A stretch of DNA of 60,318 bases from an uncultured Bacteroidota bacterium (GTDB lineage Bacteria; Bacteroidota; Bacteroidia; Flavobacteriales; Flavobacteriaceae), in contig CAIMBK010000111.1 in assembly GCA_903839195.1 (NCBI GenBank), positions 1-60,318 on the forward strand. Reading direction: 5' to 3'. The notes under the pieces were generated by a model. The model was not told the origin of the DNA. It was given only the letters and a program-made list of their open reading frames with translations, and did not search any database. Within the stretch, counting starts at the first letter, position 1. Each line of letters begins with the position of its first letter. This document shows positions 17,426 to 26,243 of this stretch, in pieces. A program made the translations under genes and the position numbers.

Positions 17426-18103
17426 ATGAAAAAAATAATCGTTACCGGAACCTCAAGAGGAATTGGACATGAACTTGCTTTACAATTAGCAAATGCAGGC
17501 CATCAAGTTTTGGCTTTATCCCGATCAATTGCGCCAACTTTATTAGGAAATAAAAACATCACCTGTCTTTCTGTCGATTTGTCGTTAGAAGAAGATTTAA
17601 TTCAAGTCAAAGAATTCATTTCATCGTCCTGGAAATCAGTTGATGCCATTGTTCATAATGCGGGGATTTTAGTTTTGAAACCATTCTCGGAAACGACGTT
17701 AGCAGACTTTGAAATGGTTTATAAAGTAAATGTTTTTGGCGTGGCCAATTTAACTCGGGTTTGTTTGCCATTTTTACAAAAAGGAAGCCATGTTGTAACC
17801 ATAAGTTCGATGGGAGGAATTCAAGGAAGCATGAAATTCTCAGGACTTTCTGCTTACAGTTCTAGTAAAGGCGCTGTTATTACGTTATCAGAATTATTAG
17901 CAGAAGAATACAAAGATCGAGGAATTTCATTTAATGTTTTGGCTTTGGGCGCTGTCCAAACCGAAATGTTAGAAGAAGCATTTCCAGGCTATGAAGCGCC
18001 AATTTCAGCTAAAGAAATGGCGGATTATATTTATAATTTTACTTTGACAGGCCATAAATTTTATAACGGAAAAGTGTTGCAAGTTTCTTCATCAACGCCA
18101 TAA
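17426..18103 (+). CDS. Short-chain dehydrogenase/reductase
   Basis: This 225-residue SDR uses NAD(P)H to reduce or oxidise an unidentified carbonyl or alcohol. The cofactor loop TGTSRGIG is at residues 7-14, HNAGIL (NAG motif) follows, and the catalytic Ser/Tyr/Lys set is visible as ISSMGG, then YSSSKG. The final helix region is short, so it is a compact classical SDR. Substrate cannot be predicted. It is followed directly by the repeat-flanked four-helix-bundle gene. Confidence 0.88.
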   Translation: MKKIIVTGTSRGIGHELALQLANAGHQVLALSRSIAPTLLGNKNITCLSVDLSLEEDLIQVKEFISSSWKSVDAIVHNAGILVLKPFSETTLADFEMVYKVNVFGVANLTRVCLPFLQKGSHVVTISSMGGIQGSMKFSGLSAYSSSKGAVITLSELLAEEYKDRGISFNVLALGAVQTEMLEEAFPGYEAPISAKEMADYIYNFTLTGHKFYNGKVLQVSSSTP

Positions 18104-18106
18104 AAC

Positions 18107-18139
18107 GAATTAGGAATGATAAGTTATAAGTTATGAGTG
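18107..18139 (+). repeat. Left inverted repeat of four-helix-bundle cassette
   Basis: An AT-rich word repeat starts just after the SDR stop and runs through the ATG of the next gene. Its core TTATAAGTTATGAG (18124-18137) is the reverse complement of 18480-18493 in 13 of 14 positions. A related solo copy is at 21722-21754, sharing AGTTATAAGTT, GAGTTATG and AATTAGGA. Confidence 0.6.
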
Positions 18140-18486
18140 AAAGCATCGTAAAAAACAAAAGTTTTGAATTAGCCGTCCAAGGTGTGAATTTTTATAAGTT
18201 ATTAATTTCGGAAAAGAAGGAATTTGTTATTAGCAAGCAATTTTTACGTTCCGTAACTTCTGTTGGTGCAAATGTTAGGGAAGCTATTAATGCTCAAAGT
18301 AAAGCAGATTTCATTCATAAATTATCAATTTCACAGAAAGAATGTGACGAAACATTGTATTGGTTGGAACTGTTAAATGAAACTAATTATATTTCAGATT
18401 TTGAATTTAAACCGCTTCACGAATTAAGTACAGAAGTGTTAAAAATAATTAGAAGTATAATTATTACATCAAAGAAAAACTCATAA
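18133..18486 (+). CDS. Four-helix-bundle protein (23S intervening-sequence/Avd-like family)
   Basis: This 117-residue protein belongs to the small four-helix-bundle family first noted in 23S rRNA intervening sequences. Signature blocks are LRSVTSVGANVREA (about 38-51) and KLSISQKECDETLYWLELL (about 62-80). Its biochemical role is unknown; some relatives bind nucleic acids, and the Avd relative works with diversity-generating reverse transcriptases. No reverse transcriptase is nearby. The start codon lies inside one arm of an inverted repeat and the stop codon inside the other, so the gene looks like a cassette inserted between the SDR and SprT-like genes. Confidence 0.85.
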   Translation: MSESIVKNKSFELAVQGVNFYKLLISEKKEFVISKQFLRSVTSVGANVREAINAQSKADFIHKLSISQKECDETLYWLELLNETNYISDFEFKPLHELSTEVLKIIRSIIITSKKNS

Positions 18487-18510
18487 TTTATAATTCATAA
18501 TTCATAATTT
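18480..18510 (+). repeat. Right inverted repeat of four-helix-bundle cassette
   Basis: CTCATAATTTATAA (18480-18493) is the near-exact reverse complement of 18124-18137 and is followed by two tandem AATTCAT words. The repeat ends three bases before the TTG start of the SprT-like gene and contains the stop codon of the four-helix-bundle gene. Confidence 0.6.
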
Positions 18511-18512
18511 TC

Positions 18513-19112
18513 TTGAGCGAAACGCTATTAAAATATATTCCAGAACATTCGGTTCTACCTGTTTTTGAGCTAATCAAAATGAATTCCGTGCATTTAAAAA
18601 TTGTCAATGAACGACAAACCCGTCATGGCGATTACCGAAAAGGAATAAATGGAAAACACGAAATTACTGTCAATGGAAGCCTTAATAAATATAAATTTTT
18701 GATTACTTTGGTTCATGAAATTTCCCATTTGGTGGCCTTTGAAAAATTTGGAAGAAACATAAAACCCCACGGCGACGAATGGAAATATACCTTTCAGCGA
18801 TTGATGATTCCGTTTATTCGTCCAGAAATTTTCCCGCAAAATTTATTGCCTTTATTAGCGAAACACTTTAAAAATCCGACAGCAAGTAGCGATACCGATG
18901 CTAAATTATCGTTAGCTTTAAAACACTTTGACCAACAAAATGATAAAAACTATATCTTTGAAATTCCAAACGGAAGTATTTTTAGGATTTCAAATGGAAA
19001 AATTTTTAAAAAAAATGCTTTACGAGTAAAACGATATGAATGCATCGAAATCAGTTCGGGACGAACCTATTTGTTCAATCCAAATGCTGAAGTTGAAGTG
19101 CTACCTAATTAG
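18513..19112 (+). CDS. SprT-like domain zinc metalloprotein
   Basis: This ~199-residue protein has the SprT/Spartan-type zinc motif VHEISHL (HEISH at 68-72), with a conserved NERQTRHGDYR segment before it. SprT-like proteins of this type are presumed zinc proteases, but the physiological substrate in bacteria is not known. The reading frame has no ATG before residue 23, and the N-terminal segment ETLLKYIPEHSV looks genuine, so I take TTG at 18513 as the start. That codon abuts the right arm of the repeat cassette, which may have replaced the original start region. The gene is followed after 6 bases by the mannose-1-phosphate guanylyltransferase gene. Confidence 0.82.
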   Translation: MSETLLKYIPEHSVLPVFELIKMNSVHLKIVNERQTRHGDYRKGINGKHEITVNGSLNKYKFLITLVHEISHLVAFEKFGRNIKPHGDEWKYTFQRLMIPFIRPEIFPQNLLPLLAKHFKNPTASSDTDAKLSLALKHFDQQNDKNYIFEIPNGSIFRISNGKIFKKNALRVKRYECIEISSGRTYLFNPNAEVEVLPN

Positions 19113-19118
19113 AAAAAA

Positions 19119-20177
19119 ATGAACAAAAATTATTACGCAATTATAATGGCCGGTGGCGTTGGCTCTAGGTTTTGGCCAGTAAGTACGACCGAATTTCCAA
19201 AACAGTTTCACGACATGTTGGGTTCTGGAGAAACATTAATTCAGAAAACGTTCAGTCGATTGTCCAATATTATTCCTGCAGAAAATATTTTGATTCTAAC
19301 CAATGAAAAATACAACGATTTGGTTTTGGAACAACTTCCAACGGTCAATCAAGAACAGGTTTTGTTGGAACCAGCCATGCGAAACACCGCACCTTGCATT
19401 TTGTATGCCTCATTGAAAATTAAGAAACAAAATCCAAATGCCGTTATGGTTGTGGCGCCAAGTGATCATTGGATTGAAGATGAAAAGGCTTTTTGCGACA
19501 ATTTGCAGCAATGTTTTGACTTTTGTGCCGCTGAAAATGCGTTGATGACTCTGGGAATTCAACCGACTTTTCCAAATACTGGTTTTGGATACATAGAATA
19601 TGATAAATCCGATAGTAATCCAATAAAAAAAGTTAGTCAATTTAGAGAAAAACCCGATTACGAAACCGCTAAATCCTTTTTGGAAAACGGAAATTTTCTT
19701 TGGAATGGCGGAATTTTTATTTGGAGCGTTAAAGCAATAATCAATTCCTTCGAAGAGTTTCAACCACAAATGAACGCATTATTTTTAGAAGGTTTTGATA
19801 GTTATAATACGAATAAGGAAGCCGATTTTATCAGTCAAAATTATGCCAAATCCGAAAATATTTCTATTGATTATGCTGTATTAGAAAAGGCTGAAAACGT
19901 GTTTGTTTTGCCTGCAACTTTCGATTGGAACGACCTTGGAACTTGGGGTTCGTTGCATGAAAAATTAGACAAAGACGAAAATAATAACGCGGTCGTAAAC
20001 GCAACGGTTTTATTGAATAATTCTTCAAGTAATATTATTAGTACTTCAAAAGAAAAACTTGTAATTATTGATGGTTTGGAAGATTTTATCATTGTCGACA
20101 AAGACAATGTTTTGTTGATTTATCCAAAAAGTAAAGAACAAGAAATTAAAGGAATTGTTGCGAAATTAAAGGGATAA
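19119..20177 (+). CDS. Mannose-1-phosphate guanylyltransferase
   Basis: This 352-residue cytoplasmic nucleotidyltransferase makes GDP-mannose from mannose-1-phosphate and GTP for envelope polysaccharide synthesis. The signature loop MAGGVGSRFWPVS is at residues 10-22, with PKQF just after. APSDHWI (the metal-binding Asp) and the FREKP and WNGGIFIW blocks follow. It has only the nucleotidyltransferase part and lacks the C-terminal phosphomannose isomerase domain of bifunctional enzymes. Nearby GT2 and flippase genes fit the same pathway. Confidence 0.92.
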   Translation: MNKNYYAIIMAGGVGSRFWPVSTTEFPKQFHDMLGSGETLIQKTFSRLSNIIPAENILILTNEKYNDLVLEQLPTVNQEQVLLEPAMRNTAPCILYASLKIKKQNPNAVMVVAPSDHWIEDEKAFCDNLQQCFDFCAAENALMTLGIQPTFPNTGFGYIEYDKSDSNPIKKVSQFREKPDYETAKSFLENGNFLWNGGIFIWSVKAIINSFEEFQPQMNALFLEGFDSYNTNKEADFISQNYAKSENISIDYAVLEKAENVFVLPATFDWNDLGTWGSLHEKLDKDENNNAVVNATVLLNNSSSNIISTSKEKLVIIDGLEDFIIVDKDNVLLIYPKSKEQEIKGIVAKLKG

Positions 20178-20184
20178 AAACCAA

Positions 20185-20952
20185 TTATTTGTAGCTTTTC
20201 AAATAGGCTTCTCGCACTTTTTTGAATAAATTAGACGAATAAACAAATTCGACAATGGCTTGATTTTCGGTAATAAAAATTTCTTCTTTGCTGCCTTCCC
20301 AAGCTTTTAAACCATTTTTTAGAAAAACAATTTTTTCGCCAATTTCCATCACAGAATTCATATCATGCGAGTTGATAACCGTCGTGATATTGTATTCTTC
20401 GGTAATTTCTTTAATCAAATTGTCGATTAATGTGGCTGTATTTGGGTCCAAACCAGAATTTGGTTCGTCACAAAATAGATATTTTGGATTATTTACAATG
20501 GCTCGAGCAATCGCAACCCTTTTTTGCATTCCGCCCGAAATTTCCGAAGGTAATTTGTGATGAGCGTCAATAAGATTAACCCTTTTTAAAACAAAATCAA
20601 CCCGATCTTCAATTTCTGATTTATTTTTTTTAGTAAACATTCGAAGTGGAAAACCTACATTTTCGGCAACGGTCATCGAATCAAAAAGCGCACTTCCTTG
20701 AAAAACCATTCCGATTTCGGTGCGTAATTCTCTTTTTTCATCGCTAGATAAATCAGAATAAATTCGGCCATCGAAGGAAATAGTTCCAACTTCTGGCGTG
20801 TAAATCCCAAGTAAACATTTTAATAAAACGGTTTTTCCGGAGCCACTTTGTCCAATAATTAGGTTGGTTTTTCCGGTTTCAAAAACGGTTGAAATGCCTT
20901 TTAAAACTTTACTTTCTCCGAATGATTTTTCTATGTTAGTTACGGTTATCAT
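20185..20952 (-). CDS. ABC transporter ATP-binding protein, MlaF type
   Basis: This 255-residue ATPase powers the MlaE-like permease encoded just upstream; in Proteobacteria the MlaFEDB complex moves phospholipids between the two membranes. Walker A is GQSGSGKT (34-41), the signature is SGGMQKR and Walker B is YLFCDEP. I start it at the ATG at 20952, whose A is the last base of the permease stop codon (TAATG), in place of a longer in-frame opening at 21012 that would run inside the permease. The overlap implies translational coupling. No MlaD or MlaC gene is seen here. Confidence 0.92.
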   Translation of the reverse strand: MITVTNIEKSFGESKVLKGISTVFETGKTNLIIGQSGSGKTVLLKCLLGIYTPEVGTISFDGRIYSDLSSDEKRELRTEIGMVFQGSALFDSMTVAENVGFPLRMFTKKNKSEIEDRVDFVLKRVNLIDAHHKLPSEISGGMQKRVAIARAIVNNPKYLFCDEPNSGLDPNTATLIDNLIKEITEEYNITTVINSHDMNSVMEIGEKIVFLKNGLKAWEGSKEEIFITENQAIVEFVYSSNLFKKVREAYLKSYK

Positions 20953-21698
20953 TAGGTTAAAAGTAATTGGGTTAAAATATAATTCATCAAAATGATGGTT
21001 ACTGATGTCCAAACAAATGCGATTGTACTTGCTTTTCCAACTTCCAAGGCGCCGCCTTTCATATAATATCCATGAAAGGAAGGAATCGTTGCTAAAAGTA
21101 GGGCGAAAATTAAGGTTTTAATAAAAGCATAACCAATATGAAATGGAATAAAATCGCGTTGCAAACCATCAATAAAGTCGCTGCTATTTCCAAAACCGCC
21201 ATAAACACTAGCGATATATCCTCCGAGAATACCAATAAACATTGAAATTCCTATTAAAAAAGGATAAAGTAGCGACGCAATTAATTTTGGAAAAACCAAG
21301 TAATTTAAAGAATTAACGCCCATAACTTCTAAAGCATCAATTTGTTCGGTAACACGCATGGTTCCAATGCTTGATGTAATAAACGAACCCATTTTTCCTG
21401 CCATTACAATGGAAATAAAAGTGGGTGCAAATTCCAAAATTATGGATTCCCGAGTGGCATATCCGATGAGGTATTTTGGGATAAAAGAATTGGTCAAATT
21501 TAATGCCGTTTGAATCGCTACAACACCGCCAACAAAGAACGAAATGAAGGCTACAATTCCGAGCGAACCCACAATTAAGTCGTCAATTTCTTTAAGAATT
21601 AACTTTTTCATCACCGCCCATTTGGTTGGTTTCTTGAAAATTTCATTCCACATCAAAAAGTATCTTCCAATTTGCGTTAAGTAACGAAGGAGCATCAT
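20952..21698 (-). CDS. MlaE-family ABC transporter permease
   Basis: This 248-residue inner-membrane permease has an N-terminal amphipathic region, about five membrane segments and the MlaE blocks TRESIILEFAPTF and GKMGSFITSSIGTMRVTEQIDALEVMG. With the overlapping ATPase gene it forms the core of a lipid-transport ABC system for outer-membrane asymmetry. Two adjacent ATG codons (21698 and 21695) could serve as start. Upstream lies a solo copy of the AT-rich repeat that flanks the four-helix-bundle gene. Confidence 0.9.
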   Translation of the reverse strand: MMLLRYLTQIGRYFLMWNEIFKKPTKWAVMKKLILKEIDDLIVGSLGIVAFISFFVGGVVAIQTALNLTNSFIPKYLIGYATRESIILEFAPTFISIVMAGKMGSFITSSIGTMRVTEQIDALEVMGVNSLNYLVFPKLIASLLYPFLIGISMFIGILGGYIASVYGGFGNSSDFIDGLQRDFIPFHIGYAFIKTLIFALLLATIPSFHGYYMKGGALEVGKASTIAFVWTSVTIILMNYILTQLLLT

Positions 21699-21721
21699 AG
21701 ATTATAAATATTAGCGAAATT

Positions 21722-21754
21722 AGTTATAAGTTGTGAGTTATGAATTAGGAGTTG
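21722..21754 (+). repeat. Solo copy of AT-rich word repeat
   Basis: This stretch shares AGTTATAAGTT, GAGTTATG and AATTAGGA with the arm at 18107-18139. It sits in the 85-base gap between the MlaE-type and GT2 genes, with no inverted partner and no gene inside. Confidence 0.5.
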
Positions 21755-21783
21755 CCATTTTTTTTGAATAATCGGCTACTAAC

Positions 21784-22635
21784 TTATCGAAACAATTTTT
21801 CTTTCATTTTTTGTAGGCGATAGTTTCTGATGAATTCGGCTTGTTTTTCGGAAACCAAAAGCGGTTTTTTGGCGATTTTAGCTTTCCAGAAACCTTGTAT
21901 ATAATCCAAAAACAACAAAGGTTTCTTTTTCATAAATGCCAGTTTTGCAGAAGAAACAGCAGTAATCCAAAAGCCATATCCCAATGAATAAAACGCTTCG
22001 CCTTGTTTGAACCGAGCGGTTTTGTTGTAATTCGCACCCGTTGGTTTTAAGTGTTTAACGATTAAAGAAGCGTCAGTAATAACTTTCCATTGGAAATATT
22101 TGGCAAGTAATTCGTCCACCGTGTCCCAACCCATTGCGGGTTTTAATCCGCCAATGTCCGTAAAACAGGCTTTTCGATAGGCTTTAAAAGCGCCACGAAT
22201 GTGATCTTTATCGGTTAGATTTTCTAAAATCCATTCTCCATTTTTTTCGATGTAGGCGAAACCGCCGGCCATTCCAATTGTATCATCCGATTGAAAATGG
22301 TTGATTATAGTTTCAAAATAATTTAGAGGCAAAATCAAATCGGCATCAAGTTTGACAATAATATCGTAATCGGCATCAATGGTTTCAAATCCTTTTTGGA
22401 AGGCTTGAATAACTTTGCTGCCAGGAAGGTGAATGGCTTCCGAAGTTTTATTAACCAATGAAATAAACGGATATTCTTTGGCGAAATCCGAAACAATTTC
22501 AGCAGTTGCATCGGTTGAATTATCATTTACAACTACAATTTTTGATGCCAAAACCGTTTGTGAAACTAAGGATTCAAGGGTTAAACGGATGAATTCATCT
22601 TCGTTGTGTGCCGGAATAATAAGGTAATATTTCAT
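21784..22635 (-). CDS. Family 2 glycosyltransferase
   Basis: This 283-residue GT-A fold enzyme transfers a sugar from a nucleotide donor. The N-terminus IIPAHNEDEFI and VNDNSTDATAEIV (nucleotide site), then KLDADLILP (the DXD-type metal site, near 107) are visible; no membrane segment is obvious. Donor and acceptor are unknown. It is divergent from a second GT2 gene and lies close to the GDP-mannose and flippase genes, so a role in an envelope polysaccharide is a fair inference. Confidence 0.88.
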   Translation of the reverse strand: MKYYLIIPAHNEDEFIRLTLESLVSQTVLASKIVVVNDNSTDATAEIVSDFAKEYPFISLVNKTSEAIHLPGSKVIQAFQKGFETIDADYDIIVKLDADLILPLNYFETIINHFQSDDTIGMAGGFAYIEKNGEWILENLTDKDHIRGAFKAYRKACFTDIGGLKPAMGWDTVDELLAKYFQWKVITDASLIVKHLKPTGANYNKTARFKQGEAFYSLGYGFWITAVSSAKLAFMKKKPLLFLDYIQGFWKAKIAKKPLLVSEKQAEFIRNYRLQKMKEKLFR

Positions 22636-22665
22636 AGTTATGATAAAGTCAAGCGCAAATATCCT

Positions 22666-22673
22666 TATTTTTG
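22666..22673 (+). promoter_or_regulatory. Candidate -7 element for the GT2/flippase pair
   Basis: TATTTTTG matches TAnnTTTG and lies 25 bases before the proposed TTG start. No -33 TTG is at the right spacing. Confidence 0.3.
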
Positions 22674-22698
22674 TCGGGATAATGAAAATTTCTTTTGA

Positions 22699-23592
22699 TT
22701 GAAAAATAGTATTTCGGTTGTTATCGTCACTTTTAATGGAAGTTTTTGGATAGAAAAAAACCTATCGCAACTTCTAAATTCGTCTATTCCAGTCGATATT
22801 ATTGTTGTTGATAATGCTTCAACCGATGCAACAATCTCGCTAATTGAAAAATTTCCGAGTGTAACTTTAATAAAAAGCAAAGTAAATCTTGGATTTGGAA
22901 AGGCCAATAATTTAGGAATTAAACATGCTTTAAATAATGGGGCAGAGGCGGTTTTTTTACTAAATCAAGACACTTGGATTTATGAAAACACCATTAAAAT
23001 TTTGGCCGAAAACTTGCAAAAAAATCCTGATTTTGGAATTCTAAGTCCCATGCATTTTTCTGTAGACGCACAAACTTTGGATTCCAATTTTGAAATGTAT
23101 TTTAATAGAAAAACAACCGAAATAAATGATGGAAACATTATCGTTGTTCCGTTTGTTAATGCTGCGGCTTGGCTTGTAAGTAAATCTTGCTTGGATAAAG
23201 TTGGTTTTTTTGAACCCGAATTCAGTCATTACGGCGAAGATAGAAATTACTGTGACCGCGTTCGATTTCACGGCTTCCAAATCGGAATTTGTACCGAATC
23301 AAAAATCTGTCACGATCGAAAAATAGTTAGACATTTTAAGAAAGATGTTTTACAATCGAAGTACAAAGTTTTAATTGCAATTCTGGATATAAATAATTCC
23401 TTTTTCAAAAGTGCTTTACTTGGTTTGAAGGAAGTTTTTGGTTTGCCAAAATATTTTTTCAAGTTTTTTGGACTTAAAAAAGCAGTACTTTTAGGGGCAA
23501 ATCTTTTGTTTTATTATTTTAAAATAATTGCAAGACAAAAAACTATTCGTACGATCAGAAAAAAGGCAATAGATGGAAATGTCGGAAAATAA
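22699..23592 (+). CDS. Family 2 glycosyltransferase (rhamnosyltransferase-like)
   Basis: This 297-residue GT2 enzyme has the start block SVVIVTFNGSFWI, DNASTDATI (nucleotide site) and LLNQDTWI (metal-binding region near 93). EDRNYCDR, a typical ED-x-D/E catalytic block, is near 175, and a hydrophobic C-terminal region may anchor it to the membrane. No in-frame ATG precedes the conserved N-terminus, so TTG at 22699 is the likely start. The 3' end overlaps the flippase gene by 20 bases, which suggests coupled translation and a shared pathway. Confidence 0.85.
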   Translation: MKNSISVVIVTFNGSFWIEKNLSQLLNSSIPVDIIVVDNASTDATISLIEKFPSVTLIKSKVNLGFGKANNLGIKHALNNGAEAVFLLNQDTWIYENTIKILAENLQKNPDFGILSPMHFSVDAQTLDSNFEMYFNRKTTEINDGNIIVVPFVNAAAWLVSKSCLDKVGFFEPEFSHYGEDRNYCDRVRFHGFQIGICTESKICHDRKIVRHFKKDVLQSKYKVLIAILDINNSFFKSALLGLKEVFGLPKYFFKFFGLKKAVLLGANLLFYYFKIIARQKTIRTIRKKAIDGNVGK

Positions 23593-25054
23593 AATGAACA
23601 CTAAACCCTCACATAAACAAGCGTTTTTCTTCACCATAATTAATTATGTTGGAATCTTAATTGGCATTGTTTCAACGCTTTTTATCTATCCAAAAAACAA
23701 AGAATTACTTGGAATTTTTCGATATATTGAATCGCTGGCGCAAATTATTTTCCCTGTTTTATTGTTGGGCGCTTCGCAAGCATTGATTAATTTTCACCCT
23801 AAATTGGATTTGCATCACAAAAAACAATTATTCAATTACAGTGTTTTTTCAATTGCATTTATCAGTTTAATCGCTTTGGGATTGCTTCTAATTGGTAGTT
23901 TTATCCCGTTTCTTAATGGAATGAAATATGTTTATTTTGCATTTCCAATTGCCGTTTTTCTAGCATTTATTGAGCTTTTTAAGAAACAATCCACCATCAT
24001 TCAGAAAATTTCTATCCCTACTTTTTTAGATAATATTGTCCCGAAAATTGCGCTACCAGTTATTTTTTGTCTCGCATTGTTTGGCCTAATTTCAGTTCAA
24101 GAATCACTTGTTTTTTATTGTGTTTTATATGGATTTATATTTTTATTAGCGTTTTTATATGTCCTAAAACATTTTAAACCCAAATGGAATTTTGACTTCA
24201 AATCCCTTTTTGAATCGGTTTCCAAACGCGATTATTTGAAATTCAGTTTATTTGCTTTTGCGGGAAGTTTGGGTTCTGTTTTTGCCTTCCGAATCGATGT
24301 TATCATGATAAAAAGTTTCTTCAATATGGAAACTTTAGGAACTTTTAGCATTGGTGTTACATTGGCTTCGGCATTGGCGATTCCAGCTACTGGAATTTTT
24401 GTTTTGTATGCCCCAATAATATCTAATTATCTAAAAGAGAATAATTTAAAAGAATTAAATACTAAATACAAAGAAGTTTCAAAATTACTTTTCTTTATTG
24501 GGGCGCTTTTATACAGTGGTATTTTTCTTGGAATTTCCGATCTATTTTCGATGCTTCCAACGCATGAAAGTTTGATGGCTTCTGTTCCTGTGATTCTTAT
24601 TTTGGGTTTCAATGTTTTAATCAATATGGGAACGGGTTTCAATGGCGAAATTATTACGTATTCAAAATATTATAAGTTCAATATTATTGCAATCGCGATT
24701 CTCGTGGTGTTGAATGTTTCGCTGAATTTGCTGTTTTTGGCCTATTTAAAAATGGGAATTGAATCGGTTGCGGTGGCTTCTTTGATTTCTTTGGTTGGAT
24801 TTAATTTGGCCAAATTAGTATTTATTTATAAAAAGTTTGAATTACTTCCTTTTGATAAATCCTATTTAAAATTGGTTGTAATAGTTGCGATTTCGCTTTT
24901 AACAGCTAATTTTATACCAAAATTCGAATCGGTTTTGGCTAATTTAATATTCAAAATTGGGGTTTGTTTTCTTCTGAATTTATCGATTATTTATAAGCTA
25001 AAACTGGTTTATCAATATAATTTTTGGATAGACAAAATCTTGAAAAGGAAATAA
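23573..25054 (+). CDS. Oligosaccharide flippase (Wzx/MATE-like membrane protein)
   Basis: This ~493-residue integral membrane protein has about 12-14 hydrophobic segments and the Wzx-type pattern of polysaccharide biosynthesis proteins; RIDVIMIKSFFNMETLGTFS is the conserved mid-protein segment. It is expected to flip lipid-linked sugars across the inner membrane. Three ATG codons near the start (23573, 23579, 23594) are possible. The first overlaps the GT2 gene, and the third follows its stop. No polymerase (Wzy) or ligase gene is visible beside it. Confidence 0.85.
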   Translation: MEMSENKMNTKPSHKQAFFFTIINYVGILIGIVSTLFIYPKNKELLGIFRYIESLAQIIFPVLLLGASQALINFHPKLDLHHKKQLFNYSVFSIAFISLIALGLLLIGSFIPFLNGMKYVYFAFPIAVFLAFIELFKKQSTIIQKISIPTFLDNIVPKIALPVIFCLALFGLISVQESLVFYCVLYGFIFLLAFLYVLKHFKPKWNFDFKSLFESVSKRDYLKFSLFAFAGSLGSVFAFRIDVIMIKSFFNMETLGTFSIGVTLASALAIPATGIFVLYAPIISNYLKENNLKELNTKYKEVSKLLFFIGALLYSGIFLGISDLFSMLPTHESLMASVPVILILGFNVLINMGTGFNGEIITYSKYYKFNIIAIAILVVLNVSLNLLFLAYLKMGIESVAVASLISLVGFNLAKLVFIYKKFELLPFDKSYLKLVVIVAISLLTANFIPKFESVLANLIFKIGVCFLLNLSIIYKLKLVYQYNFWIDKILKRK

Positions 25055-25056
25055 AA

Positions 25057-26115
25057 TTAATGTCGATATATAAAAGCATTAATATTCATTCCGGCCCCAA
25101 CAGAAGCAAAAAGTAAAATATCGCCTTTATTTATTTTGTGATTGTCTATTTTTCCTTGAAGCAATAAATCGTATAATGTAGGCACGGTCGCAACGCTACT
25201 ATTTCCTAAAAAGTTGATGCTCATTGGCATAATTCCTTCTGGAGCCGTTTTGTCATACAGTTTATAAAAACGATTAATGATCGCTTCATCCATTTTTTCG
25301 TTCGCCTGATGAATAAGTATTTTTTTGATATCTTCAATGGCAACGCCACTTTTATCCAAACAATTTTTCATCGCTTGAGGCACATTGCTTAAAGCAAATT
25401 CATATATTTTTCGTCCGTGCATTTTAATATACCGAACATCTGGGTCTAAATCATTGTCAAACGATTTTCCAAAAAACAAATAATCGGCTTCGTTATAAGC
25501 GTAGGTAGCACTTTCATAGGACAACAATCCCGTTTCATTTTCAGACGCTTCAATAATTGTTGCTCCCGCACCATCAGAATAAATCATGCTATCGCGATCG
25601 TGCGCATCAACCACGCGAGAAAGTGTTTCAGCGCCAATTACCAAACATTTTTTTGCCATTCCAGATTTTATAAAAGCATTTGCTTGAAGCACGCCTTCAA
25701 TCCAACCAGGACAACCAAAAAGAATGTCGTAAGCAACACATTTTGGGTTCTTTATTTGTAATTTATGTTTGACACGAGTTGCCAAACTTGGTAAAATATC
25801 CGATTGTATCGCATTTGGTTTTACATCGCCAAAATTATGCGCCAGAATAATATAGTCTATAGTTTCAATATCGATATTGGCATTTTCGATAGCTTTTTGT
25901 GCGGCCAAAAACGCTAAATCCGACGAACATTGATTTGGTTCGGCATAGCGACGTTCTTCAATTCCAGTTATTCCTTTGAATTTGCTAATAACAACTTCAT
26001 TCGGATAGGAAAAAAGTGTTCCATCTTCATTTAGAAAAGTGTGATTGGCAAAATCAGTATTTTTTACTTTAATAGTTGGAATATAGCTTCCAGTTCCCGT
26101 AATTTTAATATTCAT
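25057..26115 (-). CDS. 3-oxoacyl-ACP synthase III (KAS III/FabH-like)
   Basis: This 352-residue thiolase-fold enzyme condenses an acyl-CoA or acyl-ACP starter with an extender. The Cys-His-Asn catalytic set is present: C135 in LFGCPGW, H269 in LIHQANEKM and N305 in FLGNSS. I use the ATG at 26115 and not the GTG one codon earlier. The protein is longer than classical FabH and lies away from other fatty-acid genes, so it may serve a special lipid or secondary product. It converges on the flippase gene with two bases between them. Confidence 0.87.
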   Translation of the reverse strand: MNIKITGTGSYIPTIKVKNTDFANHTFLNEDGTLFSYPNEVVISKFKGITGIEERRYAEPNQCSSDLAFLAAQKAIENANIDIETIDYIILAHNFGDVKPNAIQSDILPSLATRVKHKLQIKNPKCVAYDILFGCPGWIEGVLQANAFIKSGMAKKCLVIGAETLSRVVDAHDRDSMIYSDGAGATIIEASENETGLLSYESATYAYNEADYLFFGKSFDNDLDPDVRYIKMHGRKIYEFALSNVPQAMKNCLDKSGVAIEDIKKILIHQANEKMDEAIINRFYKLYDKTAPEGIMPMSINFLGNSSVATVPTLYDLLLQGKIDNHKINKGDILLFASVGAGMNINAFIYRH

Positions 26116-26243
26116 CACTCAATAGATTAAGGTAATGCTAATTTAATGATAATAAATCTAATATTGGTTTAAAAAGTTTTAACAGCGTTGATATTTGCGA
26201 ATTAGATTAATTTTTATAGTCTATTTTGACAATAATAAAAAAA

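Noticed and set aside
20953..21012. A longer N-terminus for the MlaF-type ATPase
   Set aside because: It would lie inside the permease coding sequence, and a TAATG overlap with the internal ATG explains the arrangement better.
23573..23592. A frameshift joining the GT2 and flippase genes
   Set aside because: Both proteins are complete on their own, and the 20-base overlap is normal for coupled genes.
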